DNA of 64,000 bases from Syntrophaceae bacterium. GTDB lineage: Bacteria > Desulfobacterota > Syntrophia > Syntrophales > Smithellaceae. A program made the translations under genes and the position numbers. Below are positions 11,028-21,545 of this stretch, piece by piece. The notes beneath the pieces were generated by a model. The model saw nothing but the letters and a program-made list of their open reading frames with translations, made no database searches and had not been told where the DNA came from. The stretch spans positions 1-64,000 of the forward strand of contig WRPE01000005.1 of the NCBI GenBank assembly GCA_009773315.1, read 5' to 3'. Position 1 is the first letter of the stretch. Every line of letters starts with the position of its first letter.

Positions 11028-13127
11028 GTGGCTCGAAGGGTGGATAATATTATGAAGGAAGAAAATGTTAGCCCCGCCGATTCAATGCTCCAAAACGTCT
11101 CCCCGCATAACGCCCTACCTTGGCTTTTTCAACATCAGAAACTTTTCATTACGGAGGATACCGACCAATCTCTGGCTCTAAAAAATCTGATTAACAAATT
11201 AAATTATATTAATTTTACTGATGGACACATATTTTTCCTTCTAAATCAGAACTACACCGGCGCACAAATAATGATTAAAGCCTATCCTCAACCCTGTGCA
11301 AAAAACGAGCTTGTTTCCCACTTGGACCCATCGGATACTTTAGCTTTGACGGACCTCAAAAACCATGGATTAAATAATCTGGTGATTGATGAAGGCCACA
11401 CAGCCATATTAGCCCCGGTTCAACTCATCAGCCTTGAAGGCGGTATTTTAAGAACAAGCTTGCCGGAGGTTAGTAAAATAAAAACTCTTCGCAAGATAAA
11501 ACGATTTCCATGTGATGCCTTAAATTGTAAAATCATCCAGGGTGATTTTCATGCACCGGGCCGATTAATTGATTTTAGCGCAGGAGGACTGGGAATCAGC
11601 CTCAACGGAAGGAAAAATATCAAGGGATTCGATGACTCAAAACCGGCTTTACTCAACATCAATCAAAACGGCATTCAAATATACTCCGGTTTGTGCCAAT
11701 GTGTTCGTAATGGAATAGATTCCCTCGACAATAAAGTTGTGTTCGTGCCACTAAACAATCAGTTTTCTCTATTCCCCAAAAGAGAAATGCGCAACGCTCG
11801 CCAACAGGTCGGGCCATCATTTTCAGTAAGCTTTCAACATCCATTTTTCAAAGGCCATATAGAAAGAGATCTATTCGATATTTCCCAAGCGGGATTTTCC
11901 ATTAAAGATAAAACAGAGGAAGATATTCTCCTGCCCGGCCTGTTCATACCGGACATATCCATCATTTATGCCGGCATTGTGAAAATGAAGTGTTCCGCGC
12001 AGGTTGTTTACCGGGAGGTGGAGGCTGAAACAAATATGATTAAGTACGGCCTGGCTATCGCCGATATGAATCTGGAGTCTTTCACGCATCTGAGCCAAAT
12101 TCTCGGAACATCTAATGTTAGTTACGCCAGCATCTCCACGGAAGTGGAAATGGATACTTTATGGGAATTCTTTTTTGATACCGGATTTATTTATGGTGAA
12201 AAATACAAAAATATCCAATCCTCCCGAAATTCCTTTAAAGAACTTTACAAAAAATTATACCATGACAATCCGGATATCGGCCGACATCTTTTATATAAAA
12301 AAAACGGCAAGATCTATGGACATATCGCCATGGTTCACGCCTATGAACATTCCTGGTTGATCCATCATTTTGCAGCGCGAAGAATGAGCAATCGTCTGCC
12401 CGGAATGACGGTATTAAAGCATATTTTTCAATATGCGGGATCGTATAACCGATTGCCGTCAGCGGGCATGAATCATGTGATGACTTATTATCGACCTAAT
12501 AATGATATCATCGAACGGATCTTCGGAAATTTTACCCGGCACTTAAATGACAGCAAGAAAAGTTCCGTGGATGTATTTTCATATATGCTGTTTCACAAAG
12601 AAAATTCTGCCAGGAAACTTCCAGATGATTGGGTTTTAAGAGAAATCACTCTCCGAGATCTATCGAAGTTGAAAGATTTTTATGAGTCGACTTCCGGCGG
12701 TCTATTATTGAGCGCCATCGGACTTGATGTTCCATCCGAATCGTTAAAAAAATCATTTGCCGACGCCGGCTTCATAAGGGAGTACCGGACATACTGTCTT
12801 TGCTACAAGGACAAACATATAGCTTTTTTTATCCTGGACCAATCGGACATCAAACTGAACCTCTCCGATTTAATTAACGGCCTCAAAATTATTATCACAG
12901 AACCGGACATATTGTCATGGGCCATGCTCGCTGCGGTCGTTAATGGCCTGGGCGGATATTATCCGGAAGCCAGTATCCCATTACTTATTTTTCCTTCCTG
13001 TTTTTTGACTCTGCAAAACATAACGGTGGAAAAGCAATATGCTCTGTGGATTCTGCACGCCAAAGCCTGTGATGATTTACTTGTATACATGAATCGACTG
13101 ATTAATCTTCAGACAAGAAGGCAATAA
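11028..13127 (+). CDS. PilZ-domain protein (two PilZ-like units) with C-terminal region of unknown/GNAT-like type
   Basis: RKIKR...DFSAGGLGIS matches RxxxR + DxSxxG; second unit has DISQAGFSI. ATG of the following kinase overlaps the stop. Confidence 0.6.
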   Translation: MARRVDNIMKEENVSPADSMLQNVSPHNALPWLFQHQKLFITEDTDQSLALKNLINKLNYINFTDGHIFFLLNQNYTGAQIMIKAYPQPCAKNELVSHLDPSDTLALTDLKNHGLNNLVIDEGHTAILAPVQLISLEGGILRTSLPEVSKIKTLRKIKRFPCDALNCKIIQGDFHAPGRLIDFSAGGLGISLNGRKNIKGFDDSKPALLNINQNGIQIYSGLCQCVRNGIDSLDNKVVFVPLNNQFSLFPKREMRNARQQVGPSFSVSFQHPFFKGHIERDLFDISQAGFSIKDKTEEDILLPGLFIPDISIIYAGIVKMKCSAQVVYREVEAETNMIKYGLAIADMNLESFTHLSQILGTSNVSYASISTEVEMDTLWEFFFDTGFIYGEKYKNIQSSRNSFKELYKKLYHDNPDIGRHLLYKKNGKIYGHIAMVHAYEHSWLIHHFAARRMSNRLPGMTVLKHIFQYAGSYNRLPSAGMNHVMTYYRPNNDIIERIFGNFTRHLNDSKKSSVDVFSYMLFHKENSARKLPDDWVLREITLRDLSKLKDFYESTSGGLLLSAIGLDVPSESLKKSFADAGFIREYRTYCLCYKDKHIAFFILDQSDIKLNLSDLINGLKIIITEPDILSWAMLAAVVNGLGGYYPEASIPLLIFPSCFLTLQNITVEKQYALWILHAKACDDLLVYMNRLINLQTRRQ

Positions 13128-16018
13128 TGGAAGATAGTCCTCTTTATAACAGCATGCTTATTCAAAATTATCTGGAATATTTGAGGAATGATTATCCGGA
13201 TTTAAATATAGAGGACTTACTCAAAAACGCCGGCATTACCTTTCAGGAAATTGAAGACCGCGGACACTGGTTGACGCAGACACAGGTTAATCGCTTTCAA
13301 CAATGCGTCGATAAAGCAACGGGGCACCCTCATGTGGCCAGAGATGCGGGAAGATATGTGGCCTCGCCGAAGTCGTCAAGCATCTTTCGTCAGATTATTT
13401 CAAGTTTTTTATCGCCGGCAATCGCCTACTGGGCGGCGGAAAAAATGTCGTTGTCGCTCAGTCGCCACCTGTCATTACAAAGCAAATCCTTGGCTCACAA
13501 TAAAATTGAAATTGTCGCAAAGGTAAAATCCGATGTAAAAGAAGAGCTTTTCCAATGTGAAAATCGCATTGGAATATTTGAAGCGATCGCAAAATTTTAT
13601 ACAGATAAATATGCTCACGTCGAACACCCCCAATGCCTTCATCGAGGCGACAGATATTGCCGCTACATCATCTCATGGCAGGTATCGCGATCTTTAAAAT
13701 GGGAAAAAGCCAGTTTTTACGTTGCCATCTCAAGTTTGATTATTGTTCTCCCCTTTCTGTTTTTTTTAAATTTTAAAGATTGGTTAATCTTTTTCTTTTC
13801 CGCCGCCTTACTATCAACCGGCACGCTACTATTCAGTTCTTTAATCCGGAACAAAGAATTGGCCACAAATTTGAGTGACCAGGGACAAGCTGCCGACGAA
13901 GTTGTCAAACAAGTTAATCTTCGCTACAATGAAATTCTACTCATTAGCGAAATTGGTGAAGCGGCTTCCAGTATTCTCGACCCTGGCGAGTTATTAATTT
14001 ATATCGTTAATGCCCTGCAGAAACGCATACCTTTCAATCGGGGTATCGTGATGCTTGCCAACAAAGAAAGAACCCACCTGGATTACATTACCGGTTACGG
14101 TTATACATCTCAGGAAGAAGCGCTACTGAAAAAAACAAATTTCAACCTCACCAATCCGAACTCCAAAGGCGTGTTTTATCGTGCGTACAAGGAACAAAAA
14201 CCTTTCCTGATCAACAGTTTTCACGATGTTGAAAAAGATCTTTCGCAAAAGAGCTCCGGCGTTGCCAAAGAATTTAGTATTAATGCCTTTATTTGTGTTC
14301 CTATTGTTTACAAAGGGAAGTCGGAAGGCATTCTTGCGGTGGATAATACCATAGGAAAAAGTACGCCGACACAAAGCGACTTAAGCTTAATGATGGGTAT
14401 TGCCCATGAGATTGGCATCAGCTTAAATAATGCATTCTCCCATAAGAAACTTCAAGAAAGTGAAGAACGTTTCCGCAATCTGAGTAACAGCTCTCCTGAT
14501 ATTATCTATCAACTGGATCATGAAGGACGGATTAAATATATAAATCCCGCTTGGAAAGAGATCTTGGGGCAGGACAAAAATGACCTCGAGGGCAAACATA
14601 TTTCTGATTTTATACGTCAGGAAGACCATCAAGCGCTTACCGAAACATTGCAAAGCATTCTTACCGATAAATTGAGAGTCAGAGATAAATATTTTACCAT
14701 TTTCAATTCAAAAGGCTTGCCGCATTACATCACCCTGACCGGCGCGCCTGATTATGATGCAGAAGGCAATGTCATCGGAATCGTCGGAACGATTAAAGAC
14801 ATCTCTAAATTACGCAGTATGGAAGCACAGCTTCTGCAGGCTTCCAAGATGGAAGCCGTGGGTACTTTAACCAGCGGCATCGCTCATGATTTTAACAATA
14901 TCATTCAGGCGATTATGGGCTACAATCAATTAATGATTTCCGGCAGACTCGGCAACGAAACGGATATGCCTTACCTCAGCAGCATCGGGGAACTCCTCAC
15001 GCGGTCCCGCGAACTTGTCCGGCAACTGCTTCTTTTCAGCAGAAAGGTTGAACCCATCGCTAAAGCGATCAACATCAATGAAGAGATCAAAAGTATCCAC
15101 AGCCTGCTCGATAAATCGATTTCCAAAATGATCGAGATTAAAACCGATCTTAGCGAAGACATTTCCCTGATTAACGCAGATGCAAATCAGATCGGACAGA
15201 TCATCATGAATCTGGTCATCAACGCCCGCGATGCAATGGGTGACAGCGGTATCATTACGATCAGGACCGCAAATCTGGTTTTACATGAAAAAAACATGAT
15301 TGACGTCTTTCACATCGATCCCGGCACTTATGTTCAATTGTCTATTGCGGACACGGGCTGCGGGATGGATCCGGAAATGACGAAACGCATCTTTGAACCT
15401 TTTTTCACCACCAAGAAACCGGGCAAAGGCACCGGCCTGGGGCTGGCGGTCGTTTACGGCATTGTAAAAAACCACAACGGTTTTATTTACTGTGAAAGCG
15501 AACCGCATAAGGGCACAATCTTTTCCGTTATTCTTCCCGCTTCAGCGGCGGAAAGAGAACCGCAGAAGGTTCAAGAAAAGCCAAAGCAAAACGATTACGG
15601 CACGGAAAAAATACTTTTGGCTGATGATGAAAAAAGCATCCTGGAGACGGTTAGAGACACTTTAAAGTTATTTGGCTACCAGGTTGTAACGGCGGAAAGC
15701 GGCGAGGAGGCGTTGGAGATCTATCGCCACAAGAAAGATGAAATCGATCTGGTCATTCTTGACCTGATCATGCCGGGCGGCGGCGGCAAAAAATGTTTGC
15801 ACGATTTGCTGGAAATCAATCACAACGTCAAAGTGCTGATGACCAGTGGCTATTCCAGTAACCAGCAAATAGCAGATTTAAAACTCGCCGGCGCAGCCGG
15901 ATTTATTCATAAGCCATACCGACCCGAAGATTTACTGTTCAAGATCCGGGAAATTATTGATACGCGGAATCATTCTGAAGACGACCGGATTCCCTTGCAT
16001 AACAACAATGGCGTGTAG
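13127..16018 (+). CDS. Hybrid sensor histidine kinase (N-terminal 4-vinyl-reductase-like sensor, TM, GAF, PAS, HisKA/HATPase, receiver)
   Basis: [17 protein letters not shown]-box, [11 protein letters not shown]-box, [14 protein letters not shown]-box, receiver DDEKS...VILDLIMPG. Confidence 0.9.
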   Translation: MEDSPLYNSMLIQNYLEYLRNDYPDLNIEDLLKNAGITFQEIEDRGHWLTQTQVNRFQQCVDKATGHPHVARDAGRYVASPKSSSIFRQIISSFLSPAIAYWAAEKMSLSLSRHLSLQSKSLAHNKIEIVAKVKSDVKEELFQCENRIGIFEAIAKFYTDKYAHVEHPQCLHRGDRYCRYIISWQVSRSLKWEKASFYVAISSLIIVLPFLFFLNFKDWLIFFFSAALLSTGTLLFSSLIRNKELATNLSDQGQAADEVVKQVNLRYNEILLISEIGEAASSILDPGELLIYIVNALQKRIPFNRGIVMLANKERTHLDYITGYGYTSQEEALLKKTNFNLTNPNSKGVFYRAYKEQKPFLINSFHDVEKDLSQKSSGVAKEFSINAFICVPIVYKGKSEGILAVDNTIGKSTPTQSDLSLMMGIAHEIGISLNNAFSHKKLQESEERFRNLSNSSPDIIYQLDHEGRIKYINPAWKEILGQDKNDLEGKHISDFIRQEDHQALTETLQSILTDKLRVRDKYFTIFNSKGLPHYITLTGAPDYDAEGNVIGIVGTIKDISKLRSMEAQLLQASKMEAVGTLTSGIAHDFNNIIQAIMGYNQLMISGRLGNETDMPYLSSIGELLTRSRELVRQLLLFSRKVEPIAKAININEEIKSIHSLLDKSISKMIEIKTDLSEDISLINADANQIGQIIMNLVINARDAMGDSGIITIRTANLVLHEKNMIDVFHIDPGTYVQLSIADTGCGMDPEMTKRIFEPFFTTKKPGKGTGLGLAVVYGIVKNHNGFIYCESEPHKGTIFSVILPASAAEREPQKVQEKPKQNDYGTEKILLADDEKSILETVRDTLKLFGYQVVTAESGEEALEIYRHKKDEIDLVILDLIMPGGGGKKCLHDLLEINHNVKVLMTSGYSSNQQIADLKLAGAAGFIHKPYRPEDLLFKIREIIDTRNHSEDDRIPLHNNNGV

Positions 16019-16815
16019 GTGAAACGCCTGGGATCCACGAGGTATTTCTCAAGGTCGACATAAAACTGCCGATGGCCACCTGGATATTCCTCAATCAAGT
16101 CTCCTGATTTTTTTGCCGCGATTTCCAGTTTTTTAGTCCAGTTATACTTATCTTTTTCTCTGATTTCGCCAAAAATTAAGTTGTGGCCCATCAGTTCCAC
16201 GTCAATATTTTGAAAACCGTTGTCATACAGGAAGGAATAAAGCTTACGCCCGACAAACGTATCAAAGTTATACTGTTCATCAAGCGTTTTCATGATCTTG
16301 TCAAGCACAGCCGAAAGGGGCGCTGGCATGTCATAGTGCGTAAGACAATTGTAGTCCAGGTCGATCAGACACAGAGTGCCGCCGGGCTTCAGACAATTTT
16401 TGAGATTTCTTACAATATCCAATGCTTCCTTCCGGAAATACTCCAAAACAAACCGAACCCAGATCAGATCGAATTCACCCAGCTTATCCATCGGCTCACA
16501 CAAGTTCTGAAGGCTAAATGTAATTCCTTTTTTACCACCGTAATGTCCATGAGCGTATGATATTCTTTGTTCGGAAAAATCAATGCCCACAATACTGCCT
16601 TGAGGTTGAATCATGTCATAGAGCAGCGATGTGGTTCTTCCCGGTCCACAGCAGCAATCTAAAATCCTCATGCCCGGTTTGACGCCACACCAGGCGGCCT
16701 GCCTGCGTAATGCATCAGCGTCCGTTTTAATATCGAGCCGAATGGCTTCCTCTTCGCTTTCCATGAGATAATCGCTTGCTGCGTTAAATTTATTCACTAA
16801 TAATTTGTTTTGCAT
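15970..16815 (-). CDS. Class I SAM-dependent methyltransferase
   Basis: MRILDCCCGPGRTTSLLYD motif I; LKPGGTLCLIDLD motif. Confidence 0.85.
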   Translation of the reverse strand: MQNKLLVNKFNAASDYLMESEEEAIRLDIKTDADALRRQAAWCGVKPGMRILDCCCGPGRTTSLLYDMIQPQGSIVGIDFSEQRISYAHGHYGGKKGITFSLQNLCEPMDKLGEFDLIWVRFVLEYFRKEALDIVRNLKNCLKPGGTLCLIDLDYNCLTHYDMPAPLSAVLDKIMKTLDEQYNFDTFVGRKLYSFLYDNGFQNIDVELMGHNLIFGEIREKDKYNWTKKLEIAAKKSGDLIEEYPGGHRQFYVDLEKYLVDPRRFTYTPLLLCKGIRSSSE

Positions 16816-17038
16816 GATCCGTCCCTAGAGAAGAATTGAGATATCCATTGCGGATGACTGTTAAATAATGTTGTCCGCAGCAATCCATTGCCACCTTATC
16901 TACACGACGTTTTTAACAGATCTGTAGCATTCACGCAAGAAAATTGAATTGCCGGTTCCCAATAGCTAAAGACTCTGTAATGATTTTTGCTTTCATATCA
17001 GGGTAACAATCTCTCTTCTTCTGACAATTCTGAGATAC

Positions 17039-19588
17039 TTACCAAGTTATGATAAACGCAGCCCAATCGGACGGTCCATATCCCCTTTGAATCATTCCAT
17101 TCTGCGCCACTCTTAATGCATCGGCCGCACTGCCGCTTTTCCCCAGATTTTTATAAAACATCTCCATCAATACCGCTTTCGATTTATCCTCAACCTCCCA
17201 GAGTTGAGTCACTACCTGCGGGCTGACGGCATAAAGCCATGCGCTTGTTAAAGCCGGCATTCCCACACCCTTTGAAGATAAACCTCTTACCGCCCGGCAT
17301 GAGCTCAACACAGCCGTGCGCCCACTCAGTTGCAGGCGGAAAATATCACGAACGCTCAGACATCCATGACGTGATTCGGTTACAGCCGGAGGCAAACAGG
17401 AATCGAGCGGCGCCTCGTCCGTCAAATAGCAATTCAGGACAAAGTGAATAATATCATAGTCGCCGGTTAACTTTTGCAAATAATCACTGGATGAAGCGTC
17501 TTGGGCAACATAATCAGCCTGCGGAAATATTCTTTTCAGCGTCTTGATCTCCTCTCCGGCGCGCGCGACAGTTGGTTGTTTTTCGACACACGGAGAGTCG
17601 GCCAGGATGATCGCCTTCTTCTCTCCCGACATTGGCTTCTTTGCCGGCAGATGTTTCAGCAGGCTGGCATGGGACAGATGAAAAATCGTAAAACCGTTCA
17701 CCAGATAAGACCGCGCATAACGCATCGAGGCAAAAGGCAGGTTGTAAAGCGCTCCATGGGGCACAAAACCCACTCGGTCCCCGTAAACAAATGGAATAAC
17801 CGGTTTTAAAAATGTGTCGTAAAGTTTTTCAGCCAGAGCATTGGCCTGACTTCTATCCTTCGACATCATCGCATGGCCATGGGTGCGTATCAGCCGGTCA
17901 ACGTCGTTGCGGGACATCCTGATTCTTTCCTGATGGAATCCATTTTTACTGATCACCCAAATATATAAATATTGTTCTCCGACATAATAGGTAAAAAGAG
18001 TTGTATTATGATCCAGCAGTCGCTGAATATCGCCCATCTCCGGAGAGACAACACCGACGAGTAAATATAGAGCTTCGTCCTGCTCTTTAATCCAGGAAAG
18101 CTTTTCAACATAGGCTCTGCGAGATTTATCTATTTTATCAACCGTCTCCATAAAGACCGCGGCGCTGCCGACCGGTGATAAAAGCCTTTTGTGAAGCCTG
18201 GCCAATTGTTGACGATAAACGTACATTTGCTTTAAACCGTCCAAAACAACGGGTGTTTTCCCGATAATGTCTCTTGACAGCCGGTCGGCCATCATGGCCG
18301 CTTTTGATCGTTCGGCCGTTTTGAAAGCCCCTATTTCGTCGTTCTTTCCGACGTGCAGCTCTAGAAGCGCTTCGTAAATCGCCTGACGCTGGAAAGATCC
18401 GATTCCCCTCACGTCCTCATGACATAAAAGCCATGGGCCATGATCTTCCATCAGCGTCAGTGCCTTGTTCATGGCATTCATCGTTGGGTCAACGTCGCCC
18501 ATTCCTTGATAATGATGTGCAAGAATCATGTTCGCCCAGATCGAATAAAAAGCCAGCTGATACCGATCGGCGATTGTGGCAAGGGCTTGACCCGCTTTGA
18601 TCCCTTCGGACCTGTTTTTATCGAGGAGATAAACCTGATTGAGAAAAAAAATACCGTCGGCTTCACCCAAGTGATAATCGGTTTTCTGCGCTATGCTGAC
18701 AGCCGTTTCAAGATTTTTAACGGCTTCCGGCACATTTCCCGCGATCCCGTAAGCTAATCCCAGCAAATTGTGCACATCACATGCCATAGACGACGGGATG
18801 ATCTCCGGAAAATAGCGACGGACTTTTGTATTCAGAATATTCTTATTTAAAGCGGAAGCCTGCTCCAGATGCAATAGACCTTCGGAAATATTCCGACGGA
18901 TATTTTGATAAAAGCCCTCATCGAAATCCGACAGACCTAGTCGGCCGGATACGGCCGGAAAGTAATCCGCCAGGATCAGTGTCATGCCATATCCCAGCTC
19001 GGTATCGCGCCTGAGCGCCAGCAAGTCCGGATTGTTGGAATCGTTTGGATTGGCCGCCAGGGCTTGTCCGAAGTATTTACGCGCCTTGGCATAATCGCCA
19101 TTTTTTAAATGGTAATTGCCGTAATTATAGAAGATAAATGCATTGAAGGGACCCTTGGACCATTTTTTTCCCTGCTCTTCCAGAGCGCGGTAAGCCGTTT
19201 GAAGGTTGCCCAAGCGGACCAGCACAGATATTTTTCGGCTGAAAGCAGTTCCTTCCCCAAGGGCATTGTTCCGTTTACGAAATTCATCAATCGCGCGGTT
19301 GAAAAAATGAATGGACCGTTCCTGATCGCCGGCTGACTCAAAATGGGTTGCCACACGGATGAAAATATAAGGCACAGCCCAGTCCAGCATGAGGCTTGCG
19401 CTTTTGATCGAATTGGCTTCACGGGTTGGAATATCCGCGTCATAAGGACCATTGAGTTCAATTGGAACTAAAAAAGCAGGAGGCGTCGGCATGGTTTCCA
19501 TCAAGTTGGCACAACCCCAAAAACCCATCAGGAATACCATCAAGAGAAACCATTGTATCCGGCAAAAAAAAGAATGACGCATGATCAA
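17039..19588 (-). CDS. TPR-repeat lipoprotein with C-terminal CHAT-like domain
   Basis: Lipobox-like GFWGCAN; multiple TPRs; C-terminus with AVLSSCRAV and SDWAAFIITW typical of CHAT domains. Confidence 0.8.
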   Translation of the reverse strand: MIMRHSFFCRIQWFLLMVFLMGFWGCANLMETMPTPPAFLVPIELNGPYDADIPTREANSIKSASLMLDWAVPYIFIRVATHFESAGDQERSIHFFNRAIDEFRKRNNALGEGTAFSRKISVLVRLGNLQTAYRALEEQGKKWSKGPFNAFIFYNYGNYHLKNGDYAKARKYFGQALAANPNDSNNPDLLALRRDTELGYGMTLILADYFPAVSGRLGLSDFDEGFYQNIRRNISEGLLHLEQASALNKNILNTKVRRYFPEIIPSSMACDVHNLLGLAYGIAGNVPEAVKNLETAVSIAQKTDYHLGEADGIFFLNQVYLLDKNRSEGIKAGQALATIADRYQLAFYSIWANMILAHHYQGMGDVDPTMNAMNKALTLMEDHGPWLLCHEDVRGIGSFQRQAIYEALLELHVGKNDEIGAFKTAERSKAAMMADRLSRDIIGKTPVVLDGLKQMYVYRQQLARLHKRLLSPVGSAAVFMETVDKIDKSRRAYVEKLSWIKEQDEALYLLVGVVSPEMGDIQRLLDHNTTLFTYYVGEQYLYIWVISKNGFHQERIRMSRNDVDRLIRTHGHAMMSKDRSQANALAEKLYDTFLKPVIPFVYGDRVGFVPHGALYNLPFASMRYARSYLVNGFTIFHLSHASLLKHLPAKKPMSGEKKAIILADSPCVEKQPTVARAGEEIKTLKRIFPQADYVAQDASSSDYLQKLTGDYDIIHFVLNCYLTDEAPLDSCLPPAVTESRHGCLSVRDIFRLQLSGRTAVLSSCRAVRGLSSKGVGMPALTSAWLYAVSPQVVTQLWEVEDKSKAVLMEMFYKNLGKSGSAADALRVAQNGMIQRGYGPSDWAAFIITW

Positions 19589-19650
19589 GTCCGCTTTATT
19601 CTGAACGGGTAAAAACAGGTCTGCTCTTCGCCAGGGTCTGCCGCGCTATG

Positions 19651-20571
19651 CTATTTCAGGAAGCCCTGAATGATCCGGTTCACTGCCTGGTCATACGTCA
19701 ATCCCAGGCTCATCAGTTTGGTCAGTTGATCACTCGCAATTTTCCCGATCGAAGCTTCATGGGTCAATTCTGCGTCGGGATGACCGGCTTTGAGTGACGG
19801 CATAGTTTCATTGGTTCCGTTATCCATAATAATCGCATCGCATTCAATATGACCGAAACATTTGTTCTGCGCGTCCATCGTCGCGTAGAACGTCTGTTTG
19901 GAATTACCCTTCATCACCGACCGCGATATCATGTTGGCACGGCTTCCCGCGCCTTTTAAAACAATATTGTTTGTTGATACGGCTGTCTGCTCCCCATCCG
20001 TTAAAACTCTTTCCGTAATCAGCAAAAGACTGTCCGGTCCCAACACCGCTTCATTGAGCCGGTTGGCTTCATCCACGCCGCTGATCTGGGTCAACTCCAT
20101 CTCTGCGTGCGCGCCTTCAGCCAGAAATACTTTGGTGGTCGGATTGAGCGTCCTTCGGCCCTTACCATCGCCTGAGGCATAGTGTTTTTCAACATAGGTA
20201 ACCTTTGCCCCTTTGCCGACCTGGAAATCATGGACGCCGGCATGTCCTTCCGGCTCGGACGAACCGCAGTGAATGCCGCAGCCGGCGACAATCGTCACCT
20301 CGGCGTCATCCCCAATGATAAAGGAATTATAGACAACATCATAAAGACCGGCCTGACTCAAAATAACAGGAATATGAACCGATTCGTTTTTCGTCCCCGG
20401 TTTAATCGTGATAATAATACCGGTTCCTTCGGCATTACTTTCAATATTGATATTGGCCGATACCTGCCGGCTCAGGAGCTTGCCGTTTTTTCGTATATTG
20501 TAGGCGCCTTTGGGCAGGCTTTCCAGATCAGCGACCGTTTTTAATAATGATTTATCTATAGCATCCAGCAT
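19651..20571 (-). CDS. SufB/SufD family Fe-S scaffold protein (short form)
   Basis: GCGIHCGSSEPEGHAGVH, SRSVMKGNSKQTFYA, HEASIGKIASDQLTKLMSLGL; follows sufC directly. Confidence 0.9.
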   Translation of the reverse strand: MLDAIDKSLLKTVADLESLPKGAYNIRKNGKLLSRQVSANINIESNAEGTGIIITIKPGTKNESVHIPVILSQAGLYDVVYNSFIIGDDAEVTIVAGCGIHCGSSEPEGHAGVHDFQVGKGAKVTYVEKHYASGDGKGRRTLNPTTKVFLAEGAHAEMELTQISGVDEANRLNEAVLGPDSLLLITERVLTDGEQTAVSTNNIVLKGAGSRANMISRSVMKGNSKQTFYATMDAQNKCFGHIECDAIIMDNGTNETMPSLKAGHPDAELTHEASIGKIASDQLTKLMSLGLTYDQAVNRIIQGFLK

Positions 20572-21310
20572 CACGATCTCCTTCACAGCTGTCCCGATAA
20601 GTGCACACACTCAAATCATCCAGAAGCGGCAAAGCGCCTTCCAGGTTTCCGCTATAGACAACCTTGCCTGAATTGATGATCATCACAACATCCGCCGCCT
20701 CCAGAAAGGCCCTGTTATGACTGACGACGATGGTGGTTGTGTGATTTTCGGCCAGTTCTTTTTTCAGAAGACTCACCATCGGACCAATTGTCCATAAATC
20801 GATCCCCGTATCCGGTTCATCGTATATCGCCAGCTTGGGATTGGCGGCAATAGTTATTGCCAGCTCGATTTTCTTGATTTCACCGCCCGACAGTTTGGCA
20901 TCCACCTCTTTATCCAAAAAGGATAATGGACAAATGCCCACTCTGGAAAGAATCTCCAGAAGTTTATTTTCATCCTCAATACCGGTGGCAACGGTCAGCA
21001 GATCGCGAAAGGTGATACCCTTGAAGCGCGCCGGTTGTTGAAAGCTGTAGGCGATACCGGCTTTTGCCCGCTCAGTGATCGTCCAGGCGGAAATATCCTG
21101 TCCCTTGAAAATGATCGCGCCCTGCGATACCGGATTAACACCCATGATCAATTTAGCCAGCGTGGTCTTGCCGCTGCCGTTAGGCCCGGTGATCGCGTAA
21201 AATTTGCCATCTTCGAAAGTAAAATTGATTCCGTCGATGATGTTGCGCAAGCCGCCGCTATTTTCTTCTCTCTCCTGTACGGTGAAATATACATTCTTTA
21301 ATTCCAGCAT
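20552..21310 (-). CDS. sufC: Fe-S assembly ATPase SufC
   Basis: GPNGSGKTTLAKLIMG, LSGGEIKKIELA, YDEPDTGID, VVSHNRAFLE. Confidence 0.92.
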   Translation of the reverse strand: MLELKNVYFTVQEREENSGGLRNIIDGINFTFEDGKFYAITGPNGSGKTTLAKLIMGVNPVSQGAIIFKGQDISAWTITERAKAGIAYSFQQPARFKGITFRDLLTVATGIEDENKLLEILSRVGICPLSFLDKEVDAKLSGGEIKKIELAITIAANPKLAIYDEPDTGIDLWTIGPMVSLLKKELAENHTTTIVVSHNRAFLEAADVVMIINSGKVVYSGNLEGALPLLDDLSVCTYRDSCEGDRDAGCYR

Positions 21311-21395
21311 GAATTGGATCTGCCTTTACTTTGATAATTTTTACGCTTTGGCTATATGCCGGTTTATTTCTTCTGTCAATGGGGAAGGGGGGAGT

Positions 21396-21540
21396 GAGAC
21401 TGAAGGCTTTTAGGCTGAAGGCCGAAGGTTAAGAAGAAGGCGCAAAACGCGCCGTCATGCCGGCAGAAGCCGGCATCCAGAAAGATAAAATGGCGCAGAA
21501 GGCTTACAAAATAGACCTTCAGTCTTCAGCCTAATGACCT
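21396..21540. repeat. Composite intergenic palindromic element containing ATGCCGGC-agaa-GCCGGCAT hairpin
   Basis: Perfect 8-bp stem at 21457-21476, flanked by inverted aggctgaag..gaaggt arms. Confidence 0.6.
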
Positions 21541-21545
21541 TATCC

